Positions 8,506 through 17,764 of a DNA stretch of 64,000 nt are shown in pieces (the stretch's first letter is position 1; each line of letters begins with the position of its first letter). The stretch is taken from assembly GCF_018343665.1 (NCBI RefSeq), contig NZ_JAGYPM010000003.1, positions 124,001 to 188,000 on the forward strand. Direction: 5' to 3'. Both the position numbers and the translations under genes were made by a program. A model generated the notes under the pieces. The model did no database searches. It was not told where the DNA came from and was given only the letters and a program-made list of their open reading frames with translations. This DNA comes from Cytobacillus citreus. Its GTDB lineage: Bacteria > Bacillota > Bacilli > Bacillales > Cytobacillaceae.

Positions 8506-10194
8506 TTAGAATAGTCCAATTGCCTTTCCATTATCGTCAACGTCCATTTTTAAAGCAGCTGGTAATTTAGGCAAACCTGGCATTGTCATGACTTCACCTG
8601 TAAGAGCAACAATAAACCCTGCGCCAATTGAAGGCTTTAGTTCTCGAATTGTTATCGTAAAATCAGTTGGACGGCCAAGCTTTGTTGGATCATCTGAAAG
8701 TGAATATTGAGTTTTGGCCATACAAATTGGTAAATGCCCCCAGCCAAAGCTATCAAAATCCTGAAGCTGTTTTTTCGCTTTTGGTGAAAATTCAACCTTT
8801 TCAGCGCCATAAACCTTTTGAGCAATCGTTAAAATCTTGTCTTCAAGTGGGTCAGAAAGATCATATAAAGGCTGGAAATTAGACTCTGCTTTTTCGATTA
8901 CTTCAAGTAATTTATGGGCAAGATCAACTCCTCCAGCTCCACCTTTTTCCCATACCTCTGTCAATGACACAGGAATGTTTTCTTGCTTACAAAGATCCGT
9001 TAACTTATTCACTTCATTTTCTGTATCGGTAATAAATCGATTAATAGCCACAACAAAAGGAAGTCCAAAGCTTTGAATCGTATCGATATGTTTCTTTAGG
9101 TTAGAGAATCCAATTGTTAGAGCTTGTACATCTTCTCTGCCAAGGTCATTTTTCGGAACGCCTCCGTGCATTTTTAATGCCCTAATTGTAGCAACAATTA
9201 CAACGGCTTCAGGCTGAATTCCTACGCTTCTTGCTTTAATATGTAAAAACTTCTCTGCACCTAAGTCCGCACCGAAGCCGCCCTCGGTAATGACATAATC
9301 CGCGATCTTTGAAGCTGTTTTTGTTGCAATTACACTATTGCAGCCGTGGGCAATATTAGCAAATGGGCCGCCGTGAATAAAGGCAGGTGTGTGCTCAATT
9401 GTTTGAACAAGATTAGGTTTTACTGCTTCTTTTAACAGCATTGTTAAGGCGCCTTGAACACCTAAATCTGCTACAGTAACTGGCTGTTTTTCAAAATTAT
9501 AAGCTACAACCATACGGCCAAGCCTTTCTTTCAGATTTTGCAAATCTGTCGCAAGGCATAAAACAGCCATGATTTCTGATGCAACCGTAATATCAAATCC
9601 ATCTTCTCTAGGAACTCCTTGCACTGGACCCCCTAAGCCAATAATGATTTTTCTTAGAGCACGATCATTGATATCTAATGCACGCTTCCATACAATTCTG
9701 CGTTGATCTATTTGAAGTTGGTTTCCTTGTTGAAGGTGATTATCGATGAATGCTGCAAGTGCATTATTAGCAGTAGTAATGGCATGCAAGTCTCCAGTAA
9801 AATGCAAATTAATGTCTTCCATTGGCAATACTTGGGAGTATCCTCCACCAGTTGCACCGCCTTTAACACCCATCGTCGGACCAAGTGATGGCTCACGCAT
9901 AGCAATAATTGCTTTTTTGCCTATTTTAGTAAAAGCATCACCGAGTCCAACTGTAACAGTTGATTTCCCTTCTCCAGCTGGAGTTGGATTGATGGAAGTC
10001 ACAAGAATAATTTTTCCACTTTTATTCGTTTCAAGCTTTTTTAATGATTCTGTCGTTAATTTCGCTTTATACCTTCCAAATAGTTCAAGATCATCCTCAT
10101 TCATGCCAAGTTTTTCTGCGATTTCAATAATTGGTTTCATTGGTGATTGTTGAGCGATTTCAATGTCTGATTTAATGGTTGGTTTTACATTCAT
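8506..10194 (-). CDS. fhs: Formate-tetrahydrofolate ligase
   Basis: Formate-tetrahydrofolate ligase (10-formyltetrahydrofolate synthetase) joins formate to tetrahydrofolate using ATP and feeds purine and initiator-tRNA formylation. The 562-residue length is that of the family. The ATP-binding P-loop is [14 protein letters not shown] near residue 65, followed by [20 protein letters not shown], which is diagnostic. Other conserved blocks include [13 protein letters not shown] and the C-terminal PGLPKLPAA. The open frame extends six codons upstream of the true start, but the ATG at 10194 has a GGGGGG-type box seven bases upstream. A small gene follows 12 bases downstream. Confidence 0.97.
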   Translation of the reverse strand: MNVKPTIKSDIEIAQQSPMKPIIEIAEKLGMNEDDLELFGRYKAKLTTESLKKLETNKSGKIILVTSINPTPAGEGKSTVTVGLGDAFTKIGKKAIIAMREPSLGPTMGVKGGATGGGYSQVLPMEDINLHFTGDLHAITTANNALAAFIDNHLQQGNQLQIDQRRIVWKRALDINDRALRKIIIGLGGPVQGVPREDGFDITVASEIMAVLCLATDLQNLKERLGRMVVAYNFEKQPVTVADLGVQGALTMLLKEAVKPNLVQTIEHTPAFIHGGPFANIAHGCNSVIATKTASKIADYVITEGGFGADLGAEKFLHIKARSVGIQPEAVVIVATIRALKMHGGVPKNDLGREDVQALTIGFSNLKKHIDTIQSFGLPFVVAINRFITDTENEVNKLTDLCKQENIPVSLTEVWEKGGAGGVDLAHKLLEVIEKAESNFQPLYDLSDPLEDKILTIAQKVYGAEKVEFSPKAKKQLQDFDSFGWGHLPICMAKTQYSLSDDPTKLGRPTDFTITIRELKPSIGAGFIVALTGEVMTMPGLPKLPAALKMDVDDNGKAIGLF

Positions 10195-10376
10195 TTTTAT
10201 CCCCCTAGGCATCCAATAATGTAAGCGATTACTACTTCATTATTGTACCATTTATTATATCTTTAGTAGAGAGAGAATTTGGAAATATATTTTAATATCA
10301 TAAATAAAAATTGCTCCTGCGATTATTCATCATTATAATAGATTTAATTAAATTTTCTAAAAAGGAGATGCCTAAG

Positions 10377-11285
10377 TTGCCAATTAAGATTCCTAAGCTC
10401 CTACCGGCTAGAGAAATATTGGAGGAAGAAAATATTTTTGTTATGGACGATGATCGTGCAAATACGCAGGATATCAGGCCTTTAAATATACTAATCTTAA
10501 ATTTAATGCCTGAAAAGGAGAAGACTGAGGCACAACTACTGAGGCTGCTTGGAAATACCCCGCTTCAAGTTAATATTTCATTTCTGAAAACTGCTACACA
10601 TGAATCAAAGAACACGAGTCCAATGCATTTAGAACAGTTTTATACAACTTATTCAGAAATAAAACATCGAAAATTTGATGGAATGATTATTACAGGGGCT
10701 CCTATTGAATTACTTCCTTTCGAACAAGTCGATTACTGGGAAGAGCTAACTGAAATTATGGATTGGACAAAAAAAAATGTGACTTCAACCCTTCATATTT
10801 GCTGGGGAGCTCAAGCTGCATTATTTCACCATTTTGGAATAAGAAAATATGAGCTTTCAAGTAAATGCTCAGGCGTCTTTATGCACCAAATCCTTGATCA
10901 TTCAGAAAAATTATTAAGAGGATTTGATGATATTTTTCTAGCCCCACACTCAAGGTATACGGATGTATACATAGAAGAACTACAGAATCAACCTACGCTA
11001 AAATTACTCTCTTCATCTCAAGAGGCTGGTCCGTTCATTTTATATGCAAACGATGGTAAGCAAATTATGATTACGGGGCACTTTGAATATGAAGCTACTA
11101 CATTAGCCGAGGAGTACAGAAGGGATGTCGAGAAAGGTTTGGACATTCACGTCCCTGTACACTATTTTCCAAATGATGACCCTAAGAAAAAGCCATTAAA
11201 TACTTGGAGATCTCATGCCCATCTACTGTTTTCAAATTGGCTGAATTATTATGTCTATCAAGAAACACCATTTGAATGGGAATAA
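10377..11285 (+). CDS. metA: Homoserine O-acyltransferase MetA
   Basis: MetA acylates homoserine as the first committed step of methionine synthesis; Bacillus enzymes of this family use acetyl-CoA although they are annotated as succinyltransferases. The catalytic triad region is present: the nucleophile Cys in [14 protein letters not shown], the histidine in MITGHFEYE, and the downstream glutamate. The opening [20 protein letters not shown] and [28 protein letters not shown] regions match the family. The open frame runs further upstream, but the start is TTG at 10377, with AAGGAG nine bases before it, giving the normal family length (302 residues). I saw no S-box riboswitch upstream. It is divergent from fhs. 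Confidence 0.95.
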   Translation: MPIKIPKLLPAREILEEENIFVMDDDRANTQDIRPLNILILNLMPEKEKTEAQLLRLLGNTPLQVNISFLKTATHESKNTSPMHLEQFYTTYSEIKHRKFDGMIITGAPIELLPFEQVDYWEELTEIMDWTKKNVTSTLHICWGAQAALFHHFGIRKYELSSKCSGVFMHQILDHSEKLLRGFDDIFLAPHSRYTDVYIEELQNQPTLKLLSSSQEAGPFILYANDGKQIMITGHFEYEATTLAEEYRRDVEKGLDIHVPVHYFPNDDPKKKPLNTWRSHAHLLFSNWLNYYVYQETPFEWE

Positions 11286-11293
11286 ATATCATT

Positions 11294-11430
11294 AGAAAAA
11301 CTTGGCATTCACCAAGTCCTTTTTGGCGAATGCCTTAGTTTTTCTTATGCGATCTTATTAGCAGATATTTATTTGAACACACACTCTACTTTAGTACGTT
11401 AATAAACTTAAACTCCTATTAGCTTATAAA
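11294..11430. repeat. Interspersed hairpin repeat copy
   Basis: An imperfect palindrome (arms AAAAACTTGGCATTC and GAATGCCTTAGTTTTT around a CACCAAGTCCTTTTTGGC centre) is followed by a conserved tail with CACACTCTACTTTAGTACG and TTAATAAACTTAAAC. The same block, with the same tail, recurs at 18953 and, without the palindrome, at 52400, and in diverged form at 3526 and 63397. It lies between the convergent metA and AIM24 genes and could also work as the metA terminator. Confidence 0.6.
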
Positions 11431-11452
11431 AGCCCGGTAAACACCGGGCTTC
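11429..11452 (-). terminator. Terminator of the AIM24 operon
   Basis: A perfect stem AAGCCCGGT / ACCGGGCTT with a four-base loop, followed on the minus strand by TTTATA, directly downstream of the AIM24-family gene. Confidence 0.8.
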
Positions 11453-11474
11453 GTTTAAGTAAAAAATTATGATC

Positions 11475-12167
11475 TTATGATTGCTGAGATAAATAAACTT
11501 CTTCAAAAGGCTGAACCACTACGAAGCCATTTCCAGAAAATTTCATTTGAATAGATTCTCCACTTCCCCTTCCAATGAAGGTTTTAAAGGAAACATCTGT
11601 CACGAATTCAGGCTGAAGGTTTCCTGACCAAGCAACAGTTGCATTTGGATCTGTAAAAACAGGATTATCAGGTGTTACAAGCAATGTTAATGGTTCATAA
11701 TGGGATGTTATCGCCACCATGCCAGACCCTTCTAAACGCACATTGAAAAGTCCCCCTGAAAGCATTCCTGCTACTTTTTTCATTAATTTAATATCCCATT
11801 TGATAGAAGGCTCAAAGGCTAATAAATCATTTCCATTTACAAATATTGAGTCCCCTTGTAAACGAAGAATTGAGATTTTTTTTCCTTGATCGGCTAAATA
11901 TAATTTTCCATTCCCAGTTGCCTTCATTAAGGAAGATCCTTCTCCTGTAAATGCTTTTTTGAACATCTTCCCTAACCCGTGCTCAAGGATTCCTTCCCTT
12001 TCAAATTTTATTTTACCTCGATAGGAAATCATCGCACCCGCTTTAGCCCAAATTTGATTGGTTAAGTTTATTTCTAGCATTCTAGGGTTTTCTAGTTCAA
12101 ATAATCCTTCCCCTTTGTCTTGCTGCTGTGTTTGATTTACAAAATCCTCAATAGTATACCGACTCAT
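11475..12167 (-). CDS. AIM24 family protein
   Basis: A 230-residue protein of the AIM24/TIGR00266 family, which has a beta-rich fold with an internal duplication and no proven biochemical role in bacteria. Family hallmarks visible here are the glycine-rich turns: GAMISYRGKIKF, LGKMFKKAFTGEGSSLMKATG, LYLADQGKKI, and the C-terminal FIGRGSGESIQMKFSGNGFVVVQP. There is no signal peptide. The start is two bases downstream of the stop codon of the methyltransferase gene, and its ribosome binding site (GGAGGAG) lies inside that gene, so the two are translationally coupled. The function cannot be told from sequence. Confidence 0.85.
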   Translation of the reverse strand: MSRYTIEDFVNQTQQQDKGEGLFELENPRMLEINLTNQIWAKAGAMISYRGKIKFEREGILEHGLGKMFKKAFTGEGSSLMKATGNGKLYLADQGKKISILRLQGDSIFVNGNDLLAFEPSIKWDIKLMKKVAGMLSGGLFNVRLEGSGMVAITSHYEPLTLLVTPDNPVFTDPNATVAWSGNLQPEFVTDVSFKTFIGRGSGESIQMKFSGNGFVVVQPFEEVYLSQQS

Positions 12168-12168
12168 A

Positions 12169-12870
12169 TTACAGCTCCTCCATTTCTAGCTTTACATTTC
12201 TTAACATGAACACCCACATAAATGAAAGAGATTGCCTTAATTCTGTGGAAATAGATCCAGTTGGGAGCTGATCAACACCCTTTTTATAAACACCGAACTC
12301 AGCTATTTTTTCCCAACCATTATCCTTTGCGAGTTTTTCAAATTCCCATGGCATCATTGTATTGCATATGACCCTTTCGCCGTATAGACGAGGAAAGCTA
12401 TTTATCCTTGGAGCTGCTGTCGGTCCTAGAATCCCAATACACGCTAGTCCACCTGGCATCACAACCCTTTGAACTTCTTTTAATACGAAAAGGGGATGTT
12501 CAGTCCACTCGAGTGAATTAATTGCCATAACTCCATCTAAAGAATTATCAGAAAATGGAAGAAGAGTGATATCGCCTTTAATAAATTGAGCCGAATTATC
12601 CGCATTCGTTTCTTTGGCTTTCGAAATCATTTCCTCTGAAACATCAATCCCTATTACAGAATATCCTTGTTCAACTAGCTTTAAGGAACCGAAACCATCT
12701 CCACAGCCAAGATCACATATGGTGCTCCCAGCAGGTACATGATTTGCAATAAAAGGCGCTATATCCTTTCTGCTACCATTATCCCACATATCACGGCTCT
12801 TCGAATTCCAATTGCTCGATTTTTCATCCCATTGTTTCTCTGATTCTTCACTCCATCGAAATTGACTCAT
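12169..12870 (-). CDS. Class I SAM-dependent methyltransferase
   Basis: A 233-residue S-adenosylmethionine-dependent methyltransferase of the Methyltransf_11/25 type. The SAM motif I is TICDLGCGDGFGSLKLVEQG, with the acidic beta-2 residue in VIGIDVSEEMISKA and the motif IV region in SLDGVMAINSLEWTEHP. The substrate is unknown. I use the ATG at 12870, which has GAGG seven bases upstream; the frame also carries a TTG one codon earlier. It is the first gene of a tightly coupled pair with the AIM24-family gene, which is a common arrangement in Bacillus, so the two products may act together. Confidence 0.85.
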   Translation of the reverse strand: MSQFRWSEESEKQWDEKSSNWNSKSRDMWDNGSRKDIAPFIANHVPAGSTICDLGCGDGFGSLKLVEQGYSVIGIDVSEEMISKAKETNADNSAQFIKGDITLLPFSDNSLDGVMAINSLEWTEHPLFVLKEVQRVVMPGGLACIGILGPTAAPRINSFPRLYGERVICNTMMPWEFEKLAKDNGWEKIAEFGVYKKGVDQLPTGSISTELRQSLSFMWVFMLRNVKLEMEEL

Positions 12871-13016
12871 CAAATTCCTCGCTTTCTCATTTTACGAAAA
12901 TACATTTAATGTCCCTCATTCATATATTTCGCTATGAAGCAAAAGATTCCTTTGATTAGAAAGAGAAAAATAATGAAACAATAGGAGTAGCTAATAAGTA
13001 CAGTAGGAGGATTTAA

Positions 13017-13238
13017 ATGCTTAATGAACAATTAATAGCCGTTAGCCGTAATTTTCATGGAGAGATAATCAGCTTTAAGACCTCAAGCGGACGAATTATT
13101 TCTTATCGAAAAGCTTTACAAGAGGTAGAAGATGGGATCATTACTGGGGTGAATATTGTAGAAGGAAACGATGAACAATCACTTATTTTAATTCCTATGA
13201 CCACTGCCTCATTTGATCGCTTACCAAATATGTATTAA
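13017..13238 (+). CDS. DUF3892-like small protein
   Basis: A 73-residue soluble protein with a strong TAGGAGG box before the ATG. The pattern IIAVSRN-type opening, a central GRIISYRKALQEVEDG and the segment ITGVNIVEGNDE, then a C-terminal SFDRLPNMY, matches what I know of the DUF3892 family of small Bacillus proteins. Their role is not established. It is monocistronic and divergent from the methyltransferase gene. The family assignment is from memory of the pattern, not from a search. Confidence 0.65.
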   Translation: MLNEQLIAVSRNFHGEIISFKTSSGRIISYRKALQEVEDGIITGVNIVEGNDEQSLILIPMTTASFDRLPNMY

Positions 13239-13370
13239 GAAAAGCACGTGTGCCTTCAGTAAAATCAATGAATTAATTATTCCCTCTATGATTATTCTAA
13301 TCCGCTTCACTTTTCCAGTCGCATTCTAATACAAATAGGTCAGGTACAAAGTAACTAAACATCATAGAAA

Positions 13371-13398
13371 GGGAGCTACAATAATACAGCAGCTCCCC
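13371..13398 (-). terminator. Terminator downstream of mntR
   Basis: A stem GGGAGCT / AGCTCCC with a loop of about 13 bases immediately past the mntR stop codon. The T tract after it is short. Confidence 0.5.
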
Positions 13399-13402
13399 TT
13401 AC

Positions 13403-13822
13403 TTATTCCTCATTCTTCCTTTGAATGTCTCGTAATGCTTCTACCCGGTTATCATCTTCCTCAAAAAACTGCACTAAATCGCCAATCCTATCGATTGCAT
13501 CCCAGCTTAGATGATGTTCAATACCTTCTACATCATTGTAAATATTTTCTTCCTTAACTCCTAATAAACGAAGAAGCTGTTCAAGGAGATCATGTCGATA
13601 AACAAGCCTTTTTCCAATTTTATTACCTTTTGGTGTTAAAATTAGTCCTCTGTATTTTTCATAAATGAGATATTCATCTTTATCAAGCTTCTGAACCATT
13701 TTTGTTACAGAGGAGGGATGAACGGAAAGGGCTTCTGCAATGTCCGAAACACGTGCATATCCTTTCTCATCAATCAAAATATATATTTGTTCTATATAGT
13801 CCTCCATACTAGGTGTTGGCAT
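13403..13822 (-). CDS. mntR: Manganese transport regulator MntR
   Basis: MntR is the DtxR/MntR-family dimeric repressor that binds Mn(II) and shuts off manganese uptake genes. The 139-residue sequence is very close to the B. subtilis protein: [17 protein letters not shown] at the N-terminus, a winged helix with [21 protein letters not shown] as the DNA-binding part, and metal-site residues in the D8-like aspartate, EEN, and GIEHHLSW (the E-H-H ligands). I chose the ATG at 13822 by homology and because GGGAGGG precedes it; an ATG five codons earlier overlaps that box. It lacks the SH3 domain of DtxR, as expected. No transporter gene is adjacent. Confidence 0.96.
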   Translation of the reverse strand: MPTPSMEDYIEQIYILIDEKGYARVSDIAEALSVHPSSVTKMVQKLDKDEYLIYEKYRGLILTPKGNKIGKRLVYRHDLLEQLLRLLGVKEENIYNDVEGIEHHLSWDAIDRIGDLVQFFEEDDNRVEALRDIQRKNEE

Positions 13823-14024
13823 CCCATACCCTCCCATAAAAACTGTACACTTTCATATTGTTCTCTTATTTTAATCATCATTACAATATATGAATAATTC
13901 ATATTCATGTGACTAGCCCAATAAAAAGAGGGCCAGTCTATAATAATTTCAAATCTCGATTGCCTTTAAAAAGTTTACTACACTTAGAATGGGGAGACAA
14001 GGATATCAATCACATTTAAGACAA

Positions 14025-16178
14025 TTACCCATTAGAAAAGGAGAAATTAATCTTTTTTTCATTTTCTTCCCATACTAATTTTGCTGAGAATGATCTCTCT
14101 TTGCTACTAAAACCTTCAATCTCTTCAGTTATTCCGTCCTTTAAAAGCTGTTTTATTAATTTTTGTGTAAGGGCTTTCCCCAATATATTTTTAGAAATTG
14201 TAAAATTGCATTTTGTTTTACTATAGTTCGTGCACCCGTAAAAACTTCCTTTATCAATAACTTTCCCATCACAAAGCTTACAGTTGCCTAAATGGCTTGT
14301 TCTTTTATACTTGCTCTTCCCTGGCGTAAAGCCAGATCTCTCTTCCTCATTAAATGTCCAGCCGCTTGCATTATTCAGCCCAGCTTCGATTAAATGTGAG
14401 ACCATTTTATTTGTTTGTTCCATAAACTGACTTGGAGAAGCTTGTCCTTCTGAAATATTTTTTAGTCTTTGTTCCCATTTTGCGGTCATTTCAGGAGAGG
14501 CAAGAATTTCATTCCCAATAGCAGAGATTAGTATTTTTGCCTTTGAAGTAGCATAGACAAGGTTTTTCTTAATTTCAATATAATTACGATCCTTTAGCAT
14601 CGTTATTATGCCAGCTCTCGTCGCTTCCGTTCCTAATCCTTCTGTTTTCATTAGAACCTTTTCTAACTCTTTATCTTCAATATGCTTGCCAGCTGATTTC
14701 ATCAAGGTAATTAGCTGACCTTCTGTATATCTTTTAGGAGGTTGTGTTTTACTTTCTTTTACCTCTGCCTTATTAACTTTTCCTTTTTCCCCCACTTGCA
14801 ATTGAGGCAATTCAGGTTCATTTTCTTTTTCATATTGAGGAATGACCTTTCTCCAGCCCTCCTCAAGCTGAACCTTTCCTTTCGATTGAAATTCTGCTCT
14901 CCCATCAACGATTGTTTTCACTGTCGTGTATTCAGTGACTGCCTTCCCATAATGAGCAGCAATTAAGCTTCTCACAATTAGGTCATATAACTTTCTTTCA
15001 TCAGGAGAAAGCTTCTCAAGATTAGGCACTTGCTCAGTTGGAATGATGGCATAGTGGTCTGTTACCTTTTTATCGTTTACAAACCTTTTATTTTCCATTA
15101 ATGAATTAGAAGGCACCGGGAAGAAGCTCTTATAATCATCAATTCTTTCAATTTTCTTAAGCGTTTCAGGAAATATTTCCGCTTCCCCTTTTGTGACATG
15201 TCTTGAGTCTGAACGAGGATATGAGACAATTCCCTTTTGATAGAGTTTTTGTAAAACATCTAGTGTTTTTTTGGGCGGAAACTTAAAGCGACGATTCGCA
15301 TCAGCTTGAAGGGCTGATAAATTATAGAGAAGTGGAGGAAGAAATTCCTTCTTTTCAGCTTTAACCTCCGTTATTTCAGCCTCTTTATTCTGGCAAAAAG
15401 CAGCGATTCTCTCAGCTAGGTCCTTTGTTTTTATTCTAGATTCTCCATCCTTTTCCCATTTCCCTGTGTATTTTTTTCCATCAATACTGAATTTGGCTTG
15501 AATCTCCCAAAAGGGCTCTGACACAAAGCTTTCAATCTCGTTTTCTCTCTTTACAATTAGAGCAAGTGTCGGTGTTTGTACTCTTCCTACCGAAAAAACA
15601 TCGGAAAACCCCTTCTGCTGTAAGAGTACACTATATAAACGTGAAGCGTTCATTCCTACAACCCAATCGGCACAAGCCCTTGTATATGCCTCATAATATA
15701 GGTTTCTAGTATCTGATTCACTTAATAATGAGATAAAACCTTCCTTTATGGATTTTGGAGTAAGAGATGAAATCCAGAGCCGTTTCATTGGCAGTTTTGA
15801 ATTGGTAAGACGGAGTATGTTTCTTATTATTAACTCACCCTCTCTTCCAGCATCTCCAGCATGAATTACTTCTGTAAGAGCGGGGTTAGAAATAAGGTTC
15901 TTAATAATATTAAACTGCTTTGCTTTATCCTTTGTCACTTCATAGTTAAATTGATTAGGTATGATTGGCAATGTCGAAAGTGACCATTTTTTCCATTTAG
16001 AATCGTACTTCTCTGGTGCAGAAAGCTGGCAAAGATGCCCAACTGCCCAAGTTACATAAGCTCCATTCGGAAAAACTTCATTTGGAAATATTTCTACAAA
16101 TCCTTGATACTTTTTCATTTTAAATACAGAAGCCAACGTCAATCCTTGGTCAGGCTTTTCCGCAATAATGAGTTTCAT
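14025..16178 (-). CDS. topB: DNA topoisomerase III
   Basis: A type IA topoisomerase that relaxes and decatenates single-strand-containing DNA. The 717-residue sequence starts with the Toprim motif KLIIAEKPDQG, continues with the acidic metal site HAGDAGREGELI, and has the catalytic tyrosine in GIVSYPRSDSRHV near residue 310. A conserved NASRLYSVLLQQKG block and a C-terminal region with one CxxC...C zinc-ribbon-like motif (NCKLCDGKV, YGCTNY) follow. The ATG at 16178 is chosen by homology. A GTG four codons earlier is also possible, since the GGAAG box lies close to it. The gene is monocistronic here; no plasmid or conjugation genes accompany it, so it is probably the chromosomal copy. Confidence 0.95.
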   Translation of the reverse strand: MKLIIAEKPDQGLTLASVFKMKKYQGFVEIFPNEVFPNGAYVTWAVGHLCQLSAPEKYDSKWKKWSLSTLPIIPNQFNYEVTKDKAKQFNIIKNLISNPALTEVIHAGDAGREGELIIRNILRLTNSKLPMKRLWISSLTPKSIKEGFISLLSESDTRNLYYEAYTRACADWVVGMNASRLYSVLLQQKGFSDVFSVGRVQTPTLALIVKRENEIESFVSEPFWEIQAKFSIDGKKYTGKWEKDGESRIKTKDLAERIAAFCQNKEAEITEVKAEKKEFLPPLLYNLSALQADANRRFKFPPKKTLDVLQKLYQKGIVSYPRSDSRHVTKGEAEIFPETLKKIERIDDYKSFFPVPSNSLMENKRFVNDKKVTDHYAIIPTEQVPNLEKLSPDERKLYDLIVRSLIAAHYGKAVTEYTTVKTIVDGRAEFQSKGKVQLEEGWRKVIPQYEKENEPELPQLQVGEKGKVNKAEVKESKTQPPKRYTEGQLITLMKSAGKHIEDKELEKVLMKTEGLGTEATRAGIITMLKDRNYIEIKKNLVYATSKAKILISAIGNEILASPEMTAKWEQRLKNISEGQASPSQFMEQTNKMVSHLIEAGLNNASGWTFNEEERSGFTPGKSKYKRTSHLGNCKLCDGKVIDKGSFYGCTNYSKTKCNFTISKNILGKALTQKLIKQLLKDGITEEIEGFSSKERSFSAKLVWEENEKKINFSFSNG

Positions 16179-16271
16179 AATCCAGATCACTTCCAGTTTT
16201 CTTTAAACAATATAATATCTATCTTAATATTAATGAATTATATTGAAAAGAACTAGAGATATCTTAAAAAG

Positions 16272-16305
16272 AAAAAAGCTAATCGTTAGGAATCACCCCG
16301 ATTAG
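16272..16305 (-). terminator. Terminator of the WrbA-type gene
   Basis: A perfect stem AGCTAATCG / CGATTAGCT followed on the minus strand by TTTTTTCTT, right after the stop codon of the flavoprotein gene. Confidence 0.85.
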
Positions 16306-16318
16306 CTCAGAACCACCA

Positions 16319-16930
16319 TTACTGGTTAGCTTTTTTAACCCATTCTGCGACGGTAACAGTACGTTTTGCCTGATGTTTTACGGCAGCTTGTACATCCTCA
16401 ATCATTTTTCCATCTTGACCAACTGTTACACTTGTTCCATATGGATTTCCTCCTGCAGCAAATGTTACTGGATCTGTAAAGCCTGGAGCTGCAACAATAG
16501 CACCCCAATGATACATCGATGTATAGAGTGATAAAATGGTTGCCTCTTGTCCACCATGAGGATTTTGTGCAGAGCTCATTGCACTAACCACCTTATTTGC
16601 AAGTTTTCCATGAAACCATAGCCCACCTGTTGTATCTAAAAATGCCTGTACCTGTGAAGGTTTGCTTCCAAAACGGGTTGGAACACTGAAAATGATTGCA
16701 TCGGCCCATTCTAAATCATTTAATGTTACCTCTGGAACATTTTGAGTTGCAACATAATGAGCTTTCCATGCTGGATTTGATTCAATGGCAGCTTGAGGAG
16801 CCGTTTCAGGTACTTTTAATACCTTAACCTCAGCACCTACTTCTTTCGCTCCTTCTTCCGCCCATTTTGCCAATTGATAGTTTGTACCACCAGAACTATA
16901 ATAGATAACCGCTAATTTTACATTTGTCAT
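16319..16930 (-). CDS. WrbA-type NAD(P)H:quinone oxidoreductase
   Basis: A 203-residue flavodoxin-fold protein that binds FMN and reduces quinones by two electrons, avoiding semiquinones. The FMN phosphate loop is VIYYSSGGTNYQLA near the N-terminus, followed by the family's ADAIIFSVPTRFGSKPSQVQAF and SAMSSAQNPHGGQEATILS blocks. The ATG at 16930 has a strong AAGGAGG box. The same frame is open upstream to a GTG at 16996 and includes an ATG at 16984 that begins MGLLDKLFGRS and has its own AAGGTGG box, so a longer form with a short amphipathic N-terminus is possible. It belongs with the mhqD- and mhqO-like genes upstream. Confidence 0.88.
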   Translation of the reverse strand: MTNVKLAVIYYSSGGTNYQLAKWAEEGAKEVGAEVKVLKVPETAPQAAIESNPAWKAHYVATQNVPEVTLNDLEWADAIIFSVPTRFGSKPSQVQAFLDTTGGLWFHGKLANKVVSAMSSAQNPHGGQEATILSLYTSMYHWGAIVAAPGFTDPVTFAAGGNPYGTSVTVGQDGKMIEDVQAAVKHQAKRTVTVAEWVKKANQ

Positions 16931-17131
16931 TGTTTTTTCCTCCTTATTAATTGATCTACCAAATAATTTATCTAAAAGACCCATTTTCTGTACCACCTTT
17001 AATATTGTTTGTATTTACGTTCATATTATTAATAATATCTACCCCTTTAAATTGGAAATTTAATTTCCAACTGAGACTTATTCCTAAATGAAATAGTACT
17101 TATCCAAAAAAATTCACATGCTTGTACGATG

Positions 17132-17737
17132 CTAAAATATATTTTTAAACCATTGGGCAGCTGCGTTCACTTCCTCAAAGGTTAATTGATGACCGCGATT
17201 TTCCCAATGCAGCTCTACCTTCGCACCGGCATTTGCTAATATTGCCTCAAGTTCTTCAGATTCTTGTGCCGAGCACATCGGATCATTTGTTCCTGCACCG
17301 ATAAAGACGTACTTCCCTGAAAGATCCGGTAAAGCGATTCCCCTTCTTGGAACCATCGGATGATGCAAAATTGCTCCTTTTAATGCATCCTGATAATGAA
17401 ACATTAAGCTTGCAGCAATATTTGCACCGTTAGAGTATCCTACTGCTACAATATTTTTCCTGTCAAACTCATACTTCTCAGCTGCTTCATTTAGAAACTG
17501 ATATAACTCTTTTGTCCGAAAAACAAGGTCCTCTTCATCAAATATGCCTTCAGCTAATCTTCTAAAAAAACGAGGCATTCCATTTTCAAGAACATTCCCA
17601 CGCACACTGAGGATGGATACTTCTTCATCAATTCTCCCTGCAAGAGGCAATAAGTCTAATTCATTCCCTCCTGTTCCATGCAGAAATAACAAGATTGGTT
17701 TTAAAGGATCTTTACCTTTTTGAAATATATGTTTCAT
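17132..17737 (-). CDS. mhqD: MhqD-type alpha/beta hydrolase
   Basis: A 201-residue alpha/beta hydrolase of the phospholipase/carboxylesterase family, like B. subtilis MhqD, which is induced by methylhydroquinone and catechol. The oxyanion region is ILLFLHGTGGNELDLLP, the nucleophile elbow is GYSNGAN (Ser), an aspartate follows in GTNDPMC, and the catalytic histidine is in WENRGHQLTFEE. The ATG at 17737 has GGAG seven bases upstream; a tandem ATG lies one codon earlier. It starts 27 bases after the dioxygenase gene ends, so the two form an operon, the same arrangement as mhqO and mhqD relatives elsewhere. The true substrate is unknown. Confidence 0.85.
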   Translation of the reverse strand: MKHIFQKGKDPLKPILLFLHGTGGNELDLLPLAGRIDEEVSILSVRGNVLENGMPRFFRRLAEGIFDEEDLVFRTKELYQFLNEAAEKYEFDRKNIVAVGYSNGANIAASLMFHYQDALKGAILHHPMVPRRGIALPDLSGKYVFIGAGTNDPMCSAQESEELEAILANAGAKVELHWENRGHQLTFEEVNAAAQWFKNIF

Positions 17738-17764
17738 CATTTGTCTCCTTTCGATTCTTAATCT

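Noticed and set aside
10213..10376. S-box (SAM) riboswitch upstream of metA
   Set aside because: I looked for the conserved S-box core and its terminator in the leader and found neither.
10311..10376. N-terminal extension of MetA
   Set aside because: The 22 additional residues are hydrophobic noise; AAGGAG before TTG 10377 and the family length decide the start.
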